Source of the DNA: a bacterium
Lineage (GTDB): Bacteria > UBA9089 > JAHJRX01
Length of the DNA stretch: 41,950 bases
Assembly: GCA_030017825.1 (NCBI GenBank)
Contig: JASEGW010000002.1
Coordinates: 1 to 41,950 of the forward strand
Direction: 5' to 3'
Shown: positions 17,603 through 25,533 of the stretch, one piece after another
Layout of the letters: every line of letters begins with the position of its first letter
Position numbering within the stretch: the stretch's first letter is position 1
Notes under the pieces: generated by a model
Database searches by the model: none
What the model was told of the DNA's origin: nothing
The model's input: only the letters and a program-made list of their open reading frames with translations
Translations under genes and position numbers: made by a program

Positions 17603-19209
17603 AAGATAAAATTATATCAATCTTTAATATTAGAAATATATCAGTACAATTAAGATTAATTGTCTTATTAATAATTTTAGTTTTAGCTACGCTTGTAAGG
17701 TTTTATAAATTGGATAAAGTCCCGCCATCTTTAAATTGGGATGAAATGGCAGCGGGGTACAACGGATTTACAATTGCAAATTGGGGTGCAGATGAGTATG
17801 GAAATAAATATCCTATTATATTTAAATCATTTGGAGATGATAAACACCCGGTTCATATTTATTTAACAGCACTGGTTGTTAAAATTTTTGGTTTATCTGA
17901 TTTTTCAACTCGGGCAAGCAGTGCAGCAATCGGAGTGTTGGCCATACTTGCAATTTATCTTTTGGTAAAAGAATTGTCTAAAAGTGAACTAATAGCACTT
18001 TTATCTTCCTTATTTTTAGCAGTTTCCCCGTATCATATACATTATTCAAGGGGTCTTTGGGAAGCTAATTTCGCTTTATCCTTTCTAATTTTTGGTCTTA
18101 GCAGTTTTTATATCGGCTTAAGGAAAAATAATTGGTTAATTCCGCTCTCGTTTTCTTTTTTTGGATTAAGTTTTTTTTCATATCATTCAGCTAAAATTAT
18201 TGTTCCAATAATAGTTTTTCTTGTTTGTCTATTTAATTTAAAAAAATTATTATCAAATAAAAAGATATTAATCTGGTCAACACTAGTAGTTTTTATTTTT
18301 GCGGGACTTATTCTAAAAGAGCCAAGGATATTAGGGTTTGCAAGAATAAATCAAACTAAATTTTCATCAGAAGTACTAAATAAATATGGTGGAGAATTAA
18401 ATACTATTATTCATAATTATAAAGAGTATTTTACTTATTCTTATCTTTTTCAAAACGGTGACCAAAGTTCAAGAGCTTCAGTAAAGGTAGTTGGGGAATT
18501 TTATAAAATTGATCTACCACTAATGCTTATTGGTTTGTTTGCGCTTTTGCTTCGCAAAAAATGGCAGGCATTAATAATATTAATAACATGGTTAGTACTT
18601 TCTCCAATACCTGGTGCCGTATCAGCATTGGAACCAAGTGCCACAAGGGGTATTTTTATAATTGCTCCAATAATACTTTTGTCTGCAATTGGGGCCTCTG
18701 GTTTGATTTTATTTTTTAAAAATAAATGGATAAGAATATTGATAACTTTACTAGTATTACTTTTTTTAGGCAGGGAAGTTGTTAATTACACTTCATATTA
18801 TTTTACAAAATATGCAGAAAAAGAAGCAATAGAATGGCAATATGGAATGAAGCAAATCGTAGAATATGTAAGTGAAAACCCAGACTACTACAGAGTATAT
18901 ATGGATAAGATTAGACAACAACCTTACATATTTTTCTTATATTATCTAAAGACTCCTCTCCCAGAATTCTTAAGTTCGGTAAAATATGATGAAACTGAAT
19001 CAAAAAGTTATAACACCGTACTTTTCTTTGATAGATATCAATTTGGAGATTGGGATATAATAGGCAGTTATCCAAATAACAATATATTATATGTAATAAC
19101 TCCAAGTTATTATGGTGGTTTAAGATATTTACAACAGTTTGATGTTAAAAAACTTGTTAAATATCCAAATAAAAATGACGCGTTTTACATGGTTAGTGGA
19201 TATGAATAA
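17599..19209 (+). CDS. GT39/PMT_2-like membrane glycosyltransferase, array copy 2 of 4
   Basis: A 536-residue paralogue. The catalytic-loop motif is PPSLNWDEMAAGYNG (D48-E49), followed by DEYGNKYPIIFKSFGDDKHP and YLTALVVKIFGLSDFSTR. SPYHIHYSRGLWEANFA and EPSATRGIF correspond to blocks of the neighbouring copies. It has about eleven hydrophobic segments and a C-terminal soluble part containing EWQYGMKQIVEYV, which is also found in copy 3 (DWQYGNKQVVEYI). Translation is coupled to copy 1 by ATGA. A 55-base gap with a hairpin and a possible promoter separates it from copy 3. Confidence 0.8.
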   Translation: MKDKIISIFNIRNISVQLRLIVLLIILVLATLVRFYKLDKVPPSLNWDEMAAGYNGFTIANWGADEYGNKYPIIFKSFGDDKHPVHIYLTALVVKIFGLSDFSTRASSAAIGVLAILAIYLLVKELSKSELIALLSSLFLAVSPYHIHYSRGLWEANFALSFLIFGLSSFYIGLRKNNWLIPLSFSFFGLSFFSYHSAKIIVPIIVFLVCLFNLKKLLSNKKILIWSTLVVFIFAGLILKEPRILGFARINQTKFSSEVLNKYGGELNTIIHNYKEYFTYSYLFQNGDQSSRASVKVVGEFYKIDLPLMLIGLFALLLRKKWQALIILITWLVLSPIPGAVSALEPSATRGIFIIAPIILLSAIGASGLILFFKNKWIRILITLLVLLFLGREVVNYTSYYFTKYAEKEAIEWQYGMKQIVEYVSENPDYYRVYMDKIRQQPYIFFLYYLKTPLPEFLSSVKYDETESKSYNTVLFFDRYQFGDWDIIGSYPNNNILYVITPSYYGGLRYLQQFDVKKLVKYPNKNDAFYMVSGYE

Positions 19210-19240
19210 TAAATTTAATTCATTCAAATGTGTAAACATG

Positions 19241-19258
19241 GCCTTTTTAAGGCATAAT
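19241..19258 (+). promoter_or_regulatory. Small hairpin followed by CATAAT box
   Basis: In the 55-base gap between two array genes, GCCTT-TTT-AAGGC (19241-19253) forms a 5-bp stem. The hairpin runs into CATAAT (19253-19258), which ends 6 bases before the ATG at 19265. There is no T-run after the stem, so it is not a normal intrinsic terminator. It could be a weak promoter with a regulatory dyad. Confidence 0.35.
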
Positions 19259-19264
19259 TAACAT

Positions 19265-20911
19265 ATGATAAAAAAATATTTTAATATTCTTTTAGGTCTA
19301 ATTATTGTAGTTGCATTTTTTTTACGGTTTTATAAAATAACTTCAATTCCACCATCTCTAAATTGGGATGAGACTTCTATTGCATATAACGCGTATTCAA
19401 TTTTAAAAACAGGTAAAGATGAATGGGGACAGATAATGCCACTTCATTTTAAATCTTTCGGTGAATATAAACTTCCGGCACAAATTTATGCTTCGATTCC
19501 GGGAATTTTCTTTTTTGGTTTAAATGAACTTGGAGTTAGAATTACGCCGGTTATTTATGGGACTTTAACGGTATTGCTTTTGTATTTTTTGGTTGAAGAA
19601 TTTTTCAGGAAAAAACCCATTTCACTTATTTCCTCCTTATTACTAGCAATTTCACCGTGGCATATTCAACTAACCCGCGCTTCTTTTGAATCTTCTTTTT
19701 CTCTGTTTTGGGTTATTATGGGGATACTGTTTTTAGTAAAAGGTTTAAAAAACAAAAAATGGCTGGTACCATCCATATTACCTTTTGTGGTATCAATTTA
19801 TACATATAATAGCGCTAGGGTTTTTACTCCACTTTTTCTTTTTGTAATTGTAATAATATTTAGAAAATATTATTGGAAAATCAAAAAGACGTTTTTATTA
19901 GTCAGTATATTATTTATTGTTTTATTAATTCCACTTGTGCCATTTGTATTCTCTGGAGAAGCCGGTGCAAGATATAAATTAGTTAGCATTACAGATGATG
20001 CAGGTCTAATTCCAAGGATTGAGGAAAGAAGAAATAATTCAAAACTACCAATATTTTTAAATAAATTAATAAACAATAAATATTCGTATAATTCGTATTA
20101 TTTTTCTAAAAATTACCTAGCTCATTTTACTCCAGACTTTTTGTTTATTAGCGGTGCGGGTCATAAGCAACATCATGTTCAAGGCGTTGGGGAACTATAT
20201 TGGTTCCAAGCTCCATTTTTGTTGTTTGGTATTTATCTTTTGGTCAAAAAAAAGGACGAAAGTTTAAAAATAATTCTCCCTTGGTTACTTTTAACTTTTA
20301 TTCCTGTTTCGATGACAAATGATAGTATTCCAAATGCATTAAGAACATTAATTGCTGTTCCTCTTTATCAAGTTTTTACTGCAGTAGGAATTTATTATTT
20401 TTATAAATTAAGTAAAAACAAAAAAGTGGTTAATGTAATTTTATTTGTATCATTAATATTTTTTGTTATTAATTTTTCTATCTACTTAAAAAATTACTTT
20501 TACTTATATCCAATTAATTACTCACGTGATTGGCAATATGGTAATAAGCAGGTGGTTGAGTACATAAAAAATCATCAAGATGAATATGATTTAATCACTT
20601 TTACAAGGGTATATGGGGAACCACATATATTTACACTTTTTAATCTTAAATATGATCCAGTAAAATTTCAGAACAGCCCAAATTTAGATAGATTTGAAAC
20701 ATATGATTGGGTGAGGGTGCTAAAGTTTGATAAATATTATTTTCCAGATCTTGGAGATTTTGGAACAAAATATCAAGATATTATTAACACGAACCCGGGG
20801 AAGAAAATACTTTTTATTGGAAAACTCGGAGACTTTCCAGGTAGTACTGAAATTTTAGAAAAAGTAAATTTCTTAAATGATGAAGAAGCTTTTGAAATTA
20901 CAAAGAACTAA
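19265..20911 (+). CDS. GT39/PMT_2-like membrane glycosyltransferase, array copy 3 of 4
   Basis: A 548-residue paralogue. It has IPPSLNWDETSIAYNAYSI (D35-E36), then KTGKDEWGQIMPLHFKSFGEYKLP, SPWHIQLTRASFESSFS, and IPNALRTLIAVP. It has about eleven hydrophobic segments and a soluble C-terminal domain. Copies 3 and 4 are closest to each other: both have NAYS(I/V)LKTGKDEWG and an LHF(K/R)(S/A)FGE(Y/F)KLP block. GT-C family knowledge places the DE pair as catalytic residues on the extracytoplasmic side using a polyprenyl-phosphate sugar. The stop shares one base with the next start (TAATG). Confidence 0.8.
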   Translation: MIKKYFNILLGLIIVVAFFLRFYKITSIPPSLNWDETSIAYNAYSILKTGKDEWGQIMPLHFKSFGEYKLPAQIYASIPGIFFFGLNELGVRITPVIYGTLTVLLLYFLVEEFFRKKPISLISSLLLAISPWHIQLTRASFESSFSLFWVIMGILFLVKGLKNKKWLVPSILPFVVSIYTYNSARVFTPLFLFVIVIIFRKYYWKIKKTFLLVSILFIVLLIPLVPFVFSGEAGARYKLVSITDDAGLIPRIEERRNNSKLPIFLNKLINNKYSYNSYYFSKNYLAHFTPDFLFISGAGHKQHHVQGVGELYWFQAPFLLFGIYLLVKKKDESLKIILPWLLLTFIPVSMTNDSIPNALRTLIAVPLYQVFTAVGIYYFYKLSKNKKVVNVILFVSLIFFVINFSIYLKNYFYLYPINYSRDWQYGNKQVVEYIKNHQDEYDLITFTRVYGEPHIFTLFNLKYDPVKFQNSPNLDRFETYDWVRVLKFDKYYFPDLGDFGTKYQDIINTNPGKKILFIGKLGDFPGSTEILEKVNFLNDEEAFEITKN

Positions 20912-22362
20912 TGAAAAATGTAATAAAGTTAATTAAAAGTAATTTTATTCTTATTTTAATTTTATCTTTATTTCTATCAACCCGTTTGTTTAGAATAAGC
21001 CAAATACCATCTTCTGTGTATTGGGACGAGGCCTCAATTGGTTATAATGCCTATTCTGTTTTAAAAACCGGTAAGGATGAGTGGGGAGAGACACTACCTC
21101 TTCACTTTAGGGCTTTTGGTGAATTTAAATTGCCGACATATATTTACTCGGTAGTTATTTTTGAAAGTATATATGGTCTAACACCTTATGCGGTGCGTTT
21201 ACCTGCAGTAATTTATGGTTTTTTAACTGTCTTGGGATTATATTTTCTAATTTTTTATATAAGTAAAAATAAAAAGATCTCACTACTAAGTTCTTTTTTG
21301 TTTACAATTACTCCATGGTTTTTTATTTTTTCAAGAACAGGCTATGAAGCAACTGCGGGACTGGCATTTTTTATCTACGCATTATATTTTTTACTACGAT
21401 CAAATGAAAAAAGATTAAATATTCTAATTTCAATTGTGTTATTCATGCTTTCAGCATATAGCTACAATAGTTTTCGAATATTAACACCATTAATATTAGG
21501 ACCATTTTTGTTAATTTATGGAATCAAAGCTTTTAAGAAAAAACAAAAAGGGGATCTGATAAGTTTATTTTTATCCTTGTTAATACTATTTGTGAGTATT
21601 ATCCCAATATATAAATTATATTCAAAGGACTCAGGTCTTTCAAGATTGCAGACTGTGGGAACCAATAGAAACCTGGTAAGTAATTATTTCAAAAATTTTT
21701 CATATAATTTCTTATTTGTTAATGGTGACACAAATCCAAGGAATCAGATACCTGGTAGTTCACAGCTTTATTATTTAGATGCAGTATTTATACTTTTGGG
21801 AATTATTTATATCTTAAAGAAAAAAGATATAAACAATCTTTATATCTTAGCTTTATTAATATTGGCTCCAATCCCAGCCGCAATTACGAGAGAAAACCCA
21901 CATGCTTTAAGGGCAATACTGGTAAGTCCAGTATTGGTTACAATATCTGCCATGGGAATTTATTACCTGTCAGAACTTGTTAAAAAGCGAAAAAATTTAA
22001 TATTAATAGTAGTATTGGCACTATATGTACTATCTTTCGAAAGGTATATCTATAAATTTGGTAATGAATACAACAATTTATCTTTTGATGCGTGGCAATA
22101 TCAATATAAAGAATTAATAGAGAAAAACTCCGACAATTTTTCTAAATATGAGAAAGTTTATATAACTGATAAGTATGCGCAACCTTATATATTTTTCTTG
22201 TTTTATCAAAAAGTAGATCCAAATTTATTTATCAACACAAAAACTTTAAATGATGTTTCTGATTGGGGATTTTCTACAGTTAAATCCTTTGATAAATTTA
22301 ATTTTATTAAAGATTGTGGTGTAAACTCAAATGAGAAGAGTTTGGTAATATGTCCTAAATAA
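20911..22362 (+). CDS. GT39/PMT_2-like membrane glycosyltransferase, array copy 4 of 4
   Basis: A 483-residue paralogue. It has IPSSVYWDEASIGYNAYSV (D39-E40), KTGKDEWGETLPLHFRAFG, TPWFFIFSRTGYEATAG, and ENPHALRAILVSP. It has about ten hydrophobic segments, and its soluble C-terminus is shorter than in copy 3. It starts on the TAATG overlap with copy 3 and is followed 2 bases later by a GT2 gene, so the array and that soluble transferase are probably expressed together. The substrate is not predictable. Confidence 0.8.
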   Translation: MKNVIKLIKSNFILILILSLFLSTRLFRISQIPSSVYWDEASIGYNAYSVLKTGKDEWGETLPLHFRAFGEFKLPTYIYSVVIFESIYGLTPYAVRLPAVIYGFLTVLGLYFLIFYISKNKKISLLSSFLFTITPWFFIFSRTGYEATAGLAFFIYALYFLLRSNEKRLNILISIVLFMLSAYSYNSFRILTPLILGPFLLIYGIKAFKKKQKGDLISLFLSLLILFVSIIPIYKLYSKDSGLSRLQTVGTNRNLVSNYFKNFSYNFLFVNGDTNPRNQIPGSSQLYYLDAVFILLGIIYILKKKDINNLYILALLILAPIPAAITRENPHALRAILVSPVLVTISAMGIYYLSELVKKRKNLILIVVLALYVLSFERYIYKFGNEYNNLSFDAWQYQYKELIEKNSDNFSKYEKVYITDKYAQPYIFFLFYQKVDPNLFINTKTLNDVSDWGFSTVKSFDKFNFIKDCGVNSNEKSLVICPK

Positions 22363-22364
22363 TT

Positions 22365-23204
22365 ATGAATAAATTATCGGTAGTTCTAGCTACAAGAAAT
22401 GAAGAAGAAAACATTAAAAGGTGTTTAGATTCTGTAAAAGAAATTGCCGATGAAATAATAGTTGTAGATGAGTACTCGAAAGATAAAACTAAAGAAATTG
22501 CTGAAAAATTAGGTGCGAAAGTATACTTGGAAAAACATCATGATATTTTTCATATCACAAAACAAATTGCTTTAGAAAAGGCAACTGGTAGTTGGATTTT
22601 ACAGATAGATGCTGATGAAGTATTAACACCAGAATTAACTAAAGAGATTAAAGACACCTTGTCAGGTAAGATAAAACCAAGTGAACCTTCTAAACTATTT
22701 TTAAAACATCAGGCTATTTTAGAAGCAAGAGATGGAAAAGTGGGAAAAGATGGTGGGGAAGTAGTGGGATACTTTATTCCCAGAAGAAATATGTTTTTAG
22801 GTAAACCCTTAATTCACGCTGGAGTATATCCCGATGGGGTAATAAGACTTGTGAAGAAAGGATTTGCCAGTTTCCCTCAAAAATCAGTCCACGAACAGAT
22901 TAAAATTGAGGGAAGAGTGGGGTGGTTAAAAAATGATCTTTTACATTTTGACTCCCCTACTTTAAAAAAATATTTTTGGCGTCTAAATCGTTATACAGAT
23001 TTACATGCAGAGGAATTGAAAAACAAAAAAATATCTAAAGGTATAGTTGGATTTATAAATTATGTAATAATAAAGCCTATTTTTACATTTTGTAATTTAT
23101 ATTTTAGACACTTAGGAATACTTGATGGGGTAAATGGATTTTTTTGGAGTTTTCTCTCTTCACTTCATTTTCCTATTGCCTACTTTAAGCACTCGACCTC
23201 TTGA
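22365..23204 (+). CDS. GT2 family glycosyltransferase (WaaE-like)
   Basis: A 279-residue GT-A enzyme closely related to the 1689 protein. It has VVLATRNEEENI, EIIVVDEYS, the metal site D82-A-D84 (QIDADEV), then FIPRRNMFLGKPLIHAGVYPDG, VHEQI, and a hydrophobic C-terminal stretch (GIVGFINYVIIKPIFTF) that could contact the membrane. A 25-30-residue insertion around residues 104-130 (EPSKLFLKHQAILEARDG) is absent from the 1689 protein. It closes the membrane-transferase operon. Its TGA stop lies inside the -35 box of the next promoter. Confidence 0.85.
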   Translation: MNKLSVVLATRNEEENIKRCLDSVKEIADEIIVVDEYSKDKTKEIAEKLGAKVYLEKHHDIFHITKQIALEKATGSWILQIDADEVLTPELTKEIKDTLSGKIKPSEPSKLFLKHQAILEARDGKVGKDGGEVVGYFIPRRNMFLGKPLIHAGVYPDGVIRLVKKGFASFPQKSVHEQIKIEGRVGWLKNDLLHFDSPTLKKYFWRLNRYTDLHAEELKNKKISKGIVGFINYVIIKPIFTFCNLYFRHLGILDGVNGFFWSFLSSLHFPIAYFKHSTS

Positions 23205-23228
23205 CATCTGTTATAGTTATGTTATAAT
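23201..23228 (+). promoter_or_regulatory. Full-consensus promoter for antitoxin gene
   Basis: TTGACA (23201-23206), a 16-base spacer, then an extended -10, TGtTATAAT (hexamer 23223-23228). This is the best sigma-70-type match in the window. The predicted start near 23235 is only a few bases before the ATG at 23238, so the message would be leaderless or nearly so. GACATC occurs at 23203-23208 and again at 23232-23237, and GTTATA/GTTATG repeats fill the spacer. These are plausible operator half-sites for an autoregulating antitoxin. Confidence 0.75.
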
Positions 23229-23237
23229 TATGACATC

Positions 23238-23468
23238 ATGTCGCCACAACTTATAACAATGGAAGATTTTGCGAGTGTTCAAGAGGCTCAAGCTGGAATT
23301 ACAAAACTTTTTACAAAGGCCAAGAATAAAGGTAAATTTGTAAGAGTTATGAGAAACCAAGAGCCACTTGGTGTTTTAATTCCAAATAACATATGGGAAT
23401 CATTAATTGAAGATATGGAAGCCTTATCAAGTTCCAAAAGTAATTTAATTTTAATGATGGTATTATAA
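23238..23468 (+). CDS. Phd/YefM-type antitoxin-like protein
   Basis: A 76-residue protein whose first 65 residues fit the PhdYeFM antitoxin fold: LITMEDFASVQEAQAGITKLF, then a basic turn and VRVMRNQEPLGVLIPNNIWE, then a helix SLIEDMEALS. In this family the N-terminal dimer binds DNA and represses its own promoter, and the C-terminal tail neutralises a toxin. Here the tail is short and hydrophobic (NLILMMVL) and no RelE/ParE/Doc/PIN-type toxin follows. It is either an orphan, has a frameshifted C-terminus, or regulates the MNT-HEPN pair that begins 20 bases downstream. A consensus promoter lies immediately upstream. Confidence 0.75.
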   Translation: MSPQLITMEDFASVQEAQAGITKLFTKAKNKGKFVRVMRNQEPLGVLIPNNIWESLIEDMEALSSSKSNLILMMVL

Positions 23469-23473
23469 AACGA

Positions 23474-23482
23474 TGTTATAAT
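23474..23482 (+). promoter_or_regulatory. Extended -10 box before MNT gene
   Basis: TGtTATAAT, with the hexamer at 23477-23482, ends 6 bases before the ATG at 23489. No -35 is evident. The 11-mer ATGTTATAATT is identical to the one in the antitoxin promoter (23219-23229), suggesting a second leaderless promoter and possibly shared control. Confidence 0.55.
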
Positions 23483-23488
23483 TCAATC

Positions 23489-23809
23489 ATGACAGCAATA
23501 GATGAAGCAAAATTAGTGGTATCTAAAATTGTAATGTACTGTAAACCACAAAAAATAATTCTTTTTGGTTCAATCGCAAGAGGAGCTGAAAATTTTGAAT
23601 CTGATATTGATTTATTGATCATCAAGAAAACCAATAAAAGACGACCCTTTAGGGTTAAGGAAGTATTTGAAGCTATTCGAGGTATGGAAAGAAACTATCC
23701 ATTAGATCCAATTGTCTATACTCCAGATGAAATAGAAAAAAGATTAAAAATTGGTGACTATTTTGTTACTGAGACGATGACTCAAGGAAAGGTAATGTAT
23801 GCAAATTGA
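23489..23809 (+). CDS. Minimal nucleotidyltransferase (MNT) domain protein, MntA-like
   Basis: A 106-residue protein with the nucleotidyltransferase signature GSIARG (residues 27-32) and SDIDLLI (D39, D41), the metal-binding pair of the polymerase-beta superfamily. In HEPN-MNT toxin-antitoxin pairs the MNT partner neutralises the HEPN protein by transferring AMP groups to it. The C-terminal half (VFEAIRGMERNYPLDPIVYTPDE) is typical of stand-alone MNT proteins. It overlaps the HEPN gene by 11 bases and has its own -10 box. The GSxxRG and DxD residues are intact, so catalytic activity is plausible. Confidence 0.85.
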   Translation: MTAIDEAKLVVSKIVMYCKPQKIILFGSIARGAENFESDIDLLIIKKTNKRRPFRVKEVFEAIRGMERNYPLDPIVYTPDEIEKRLKIGDYFVTETMTQGKVMYAN

Positions 23810-24188
23810 CAGTAAGCAATTGGCTAAAGAATGGTTTGAGTCTGCATTAAGTGATTATGATTATGCACAGGTGGGTTTAAAAGAAAAAGAGACTTATCCA
23901 CAGATTGCATTTTTATCTCAACAAATTGCAGAAAAATATATAAAAGGATTTTTGATTTTAAACGGAATAAATATCCAAAAGATTCATGAACTACCAAAAT
24001 TATTAGATGAATGCGTTAAATTTAATAAAGAGTTGGAAAAATTGAGAGATGCTTGTGAGTTATTGACAGGTTTTTATACAGAAGTACGTTACCCTCCAGA
24101 TATTCCAGATTATACTAAAAATGAAATTCTAGAAGCATTTAATAATGCTAAGTTTGTAAAAGAAACCATCGAATCTTTAATCTCATGA
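23799..24188 (+). CDS. HEPN domain protein, partner of MNT
   Basis: A 129-residue all-alpha protein of the HEPN family (PF05168). It has EWFESALSDYDYAQ, then AFLSQQIAEKYIKGFLILNG, then IHELPKLLDEC, then GFYTEVRYPPDIPDYT. Toxic HEPN RNases carry an R-x4-6-H motif near the last helix. Here R97 is followed by YPPDIPDYT with no His, so the classic catalytic motif is absent. It may be a substrate-binding HEPN or one that acts differently. It overlaps the MNT gene by 11 bases and the following dehydrogenase by 4 (ATGA). Confidence 0.8.
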   Translation: MQIDSKQLAKEWFESALSDYDYAQVGLKEKETYPQIAFLSQQIAEKYIKGFLILNGINIQKIHELPKLLDECVKFNKELEKLRDACELLTGFYTEVRYPPDIPDYTKNEILEAFNNAKFVKETIESLIS

Positions 24189-24895
24189 ACTTAAAGAACA
24201 AAATTGCAGTAGTTACAGGGGCAAGTGATGGGATAGGGAAAGAAGTTTGTTTAAAACTTGCAAAAGAAGGTGTTTCTTTAGCACTAATAGCAAGAGATGA
24301 GGAAAGATTAGACGAAGTTAAGAATAAATGTATTGAATTAGATTCTCCAAAAGTAGAAAGTTATGTTTGTGACGTGTCTGATAACCAAAAAGTAAATGAA
24401 ACAGTTAATAAAATACTAGTTGATTTTAACAACGTTGATATTTTATTAAACATTGCAGGTATCTGGCAAGAATTAAATTTACTGGAAAATATTCCAGATG
24501 AAGTAATCGATAGTGTAATAGATATTGATTTAAAAGGAATGATTTATATGACAAAACCTTTATTAAAGTACTTTAAAGAGGAAGATAAAGAAGCAATAAT
24601 ATTAAATGTATCTTCTAGGTCTGGGGTAACGGCACAGGAGGGACAAAATATATATACGGCTGCTAAATGGGGGGTAACAGGCTTTTCAGAAAGTTTAAAG
24701 GTTGATCTTAAAGATTCAAAGATAAAAGTAGCTACGATTTTTCAAGGTGGAACTAATACGGAAATGTTTAATAAGACGGGGGAACATTTTGATCAGGATA
24801 AATTTATAAAACCTGGTGATTTAGCAGACATAATTGTCTTTATGCTTTCCCGACCCCCTCAAATTTGGCTACACGATGCGAGAGTTGAGAGTTAG
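24185..24895 (+). CDS. Short-chain dehydrogenase/reductase (SDR)
   Basis: A 236-residue classical SDR. The Rossmann dinucleotide-binding motif is TGASDGIG (residues 11-18). The structural motif is NIAG (89-92), the catalytic Ser lies in NVSSRSG (143/144), and YTAAK supplies Y157 and K161. ARDEERL after beta-2 suggests NADP(H) preference. The substrate is unknown; sugar and lipid carbonyls are both possible. Its ATGA overlap with the HEPN gene makes it part of that transcript, an unusual companion for a toxin-antitoxin pair. Its stop overlaps by 4 bases the stop of the convergent AbiEii-like gene. Confidence 0.85.
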   Translation: MNLKNKIAVVTGASDGIGKEVCLKLAKEGVSLALIARDEERLDEVKNKCIELDSPKVESYVCDVSDNQKVNETVNKILVDFNNVDILLNIAGIWQELNLLENIPDEVIDSVIDIDLKGMIYMTKPLLKYFKEEDKEAIILNVSSRSGVTAQEGQNIYTAAKWGVTGFSESLKVDLKDSKIKVATIFQGGTNTEMFNKTGEHFDQDKFIKPGDLADIIVFMLSRPPQIWLHDARVES

Positions 24896-25533
24896 TTAAA
24901 TAATTTTGAAGTAAATTTAGTAGCTTCTGAAAATAATAATTCCTTAATTGTTTCTGGCTCGATCTTATCTTTAAGAAATTCAATATCATAATCTTCAATA
25001 TCGGTCCAATAAGTTAATTGTTCGAGGAAAAGTTTTTCGGAAAAACCCTGTTCAAATTTTTGTTTCGATAGTGACATTATTTCATCTAAAGTGAGATATC
25101 TATCCTTTATTATAAAATAGATATCGACATAATCTCGCCATTTAGGTCTTCTACCGATAATAAATGCCTTATTGGTTACGATATCTTTTATATCCATTAA
25201 ATCAATAGAATCTGTTTTTATTGATTTAAACAAAGATTTATAATCGTCTCGAAAAAAAGTCACATACACGGATGTAGAGGTAGTAATATTTAATTGATCT
25301 TCTGTATCTAAGTATCTTGAACAATTTTTACCGAGAGTATTTCTAACTTTTGTCCATAAATGACGGTCCAATTTATTAAAAGTAAATATATCAAAATCAC
25401 ATGAGACACGATGTCCTATTTGAAGAGCTAATGCCGTTCCACCACCTAAAACTCCGATGTTTTTGAAGTCTTTTAGTTTATAAAAAACTTCTAATTTGTT
25501 TTTATCTAATGATTCTAGGAAAAGTTTTGACAT
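24892..25533 (-). CDS. AbiEii-like nucleotidyltransferase (type IV toxin family)
   Basis: A 213-residue protein of the nucleotidyl transferase AbiEii/AbiGii family (PF08843-like). It has GVLGGGTALALQIGHR (residues 27-42) followed by SCDFDIF, with D46 and D48 as the metal-binding pair. A conserved second block IDLMDIKDIVTNKAFIIGRRPKWRDYVDIYFI follows, then an alpha-helical tail. Family members such as AbiEii transfer nucleotides to cellular RNA targets and act in abortive infection or as toxins. Its gene starts 32 bases inside the upstream DUF6922-like gene, so both form one leftward operon. Confidence 0.85.
   Translation of the reverse strand: MSKLFLESLDKNKLEVFYKLKDFKNIGVLGGGTALALQIGHRVSCDFDIFTFNKLDRHLWTKVRNTLGKNCSRYLDTEDQLNITTSTSVYVTFFRDDYKSLFKSIKTDSIDLMDIKDIVTNKAFIIGRRPKWRDYVDIYFIIKDRYLTLDEIMSLSKQKFEQGFSEKLFLEQLTYWTDIEDYDIEFLKDKIEPETIKELLFSEATKFTSKLFN

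Noticed and set aside
19241..19253. Rho-independent terminator between array copies 2 and 3
   Set aside because: The stem is only 5 bp and there is no T-run after it.
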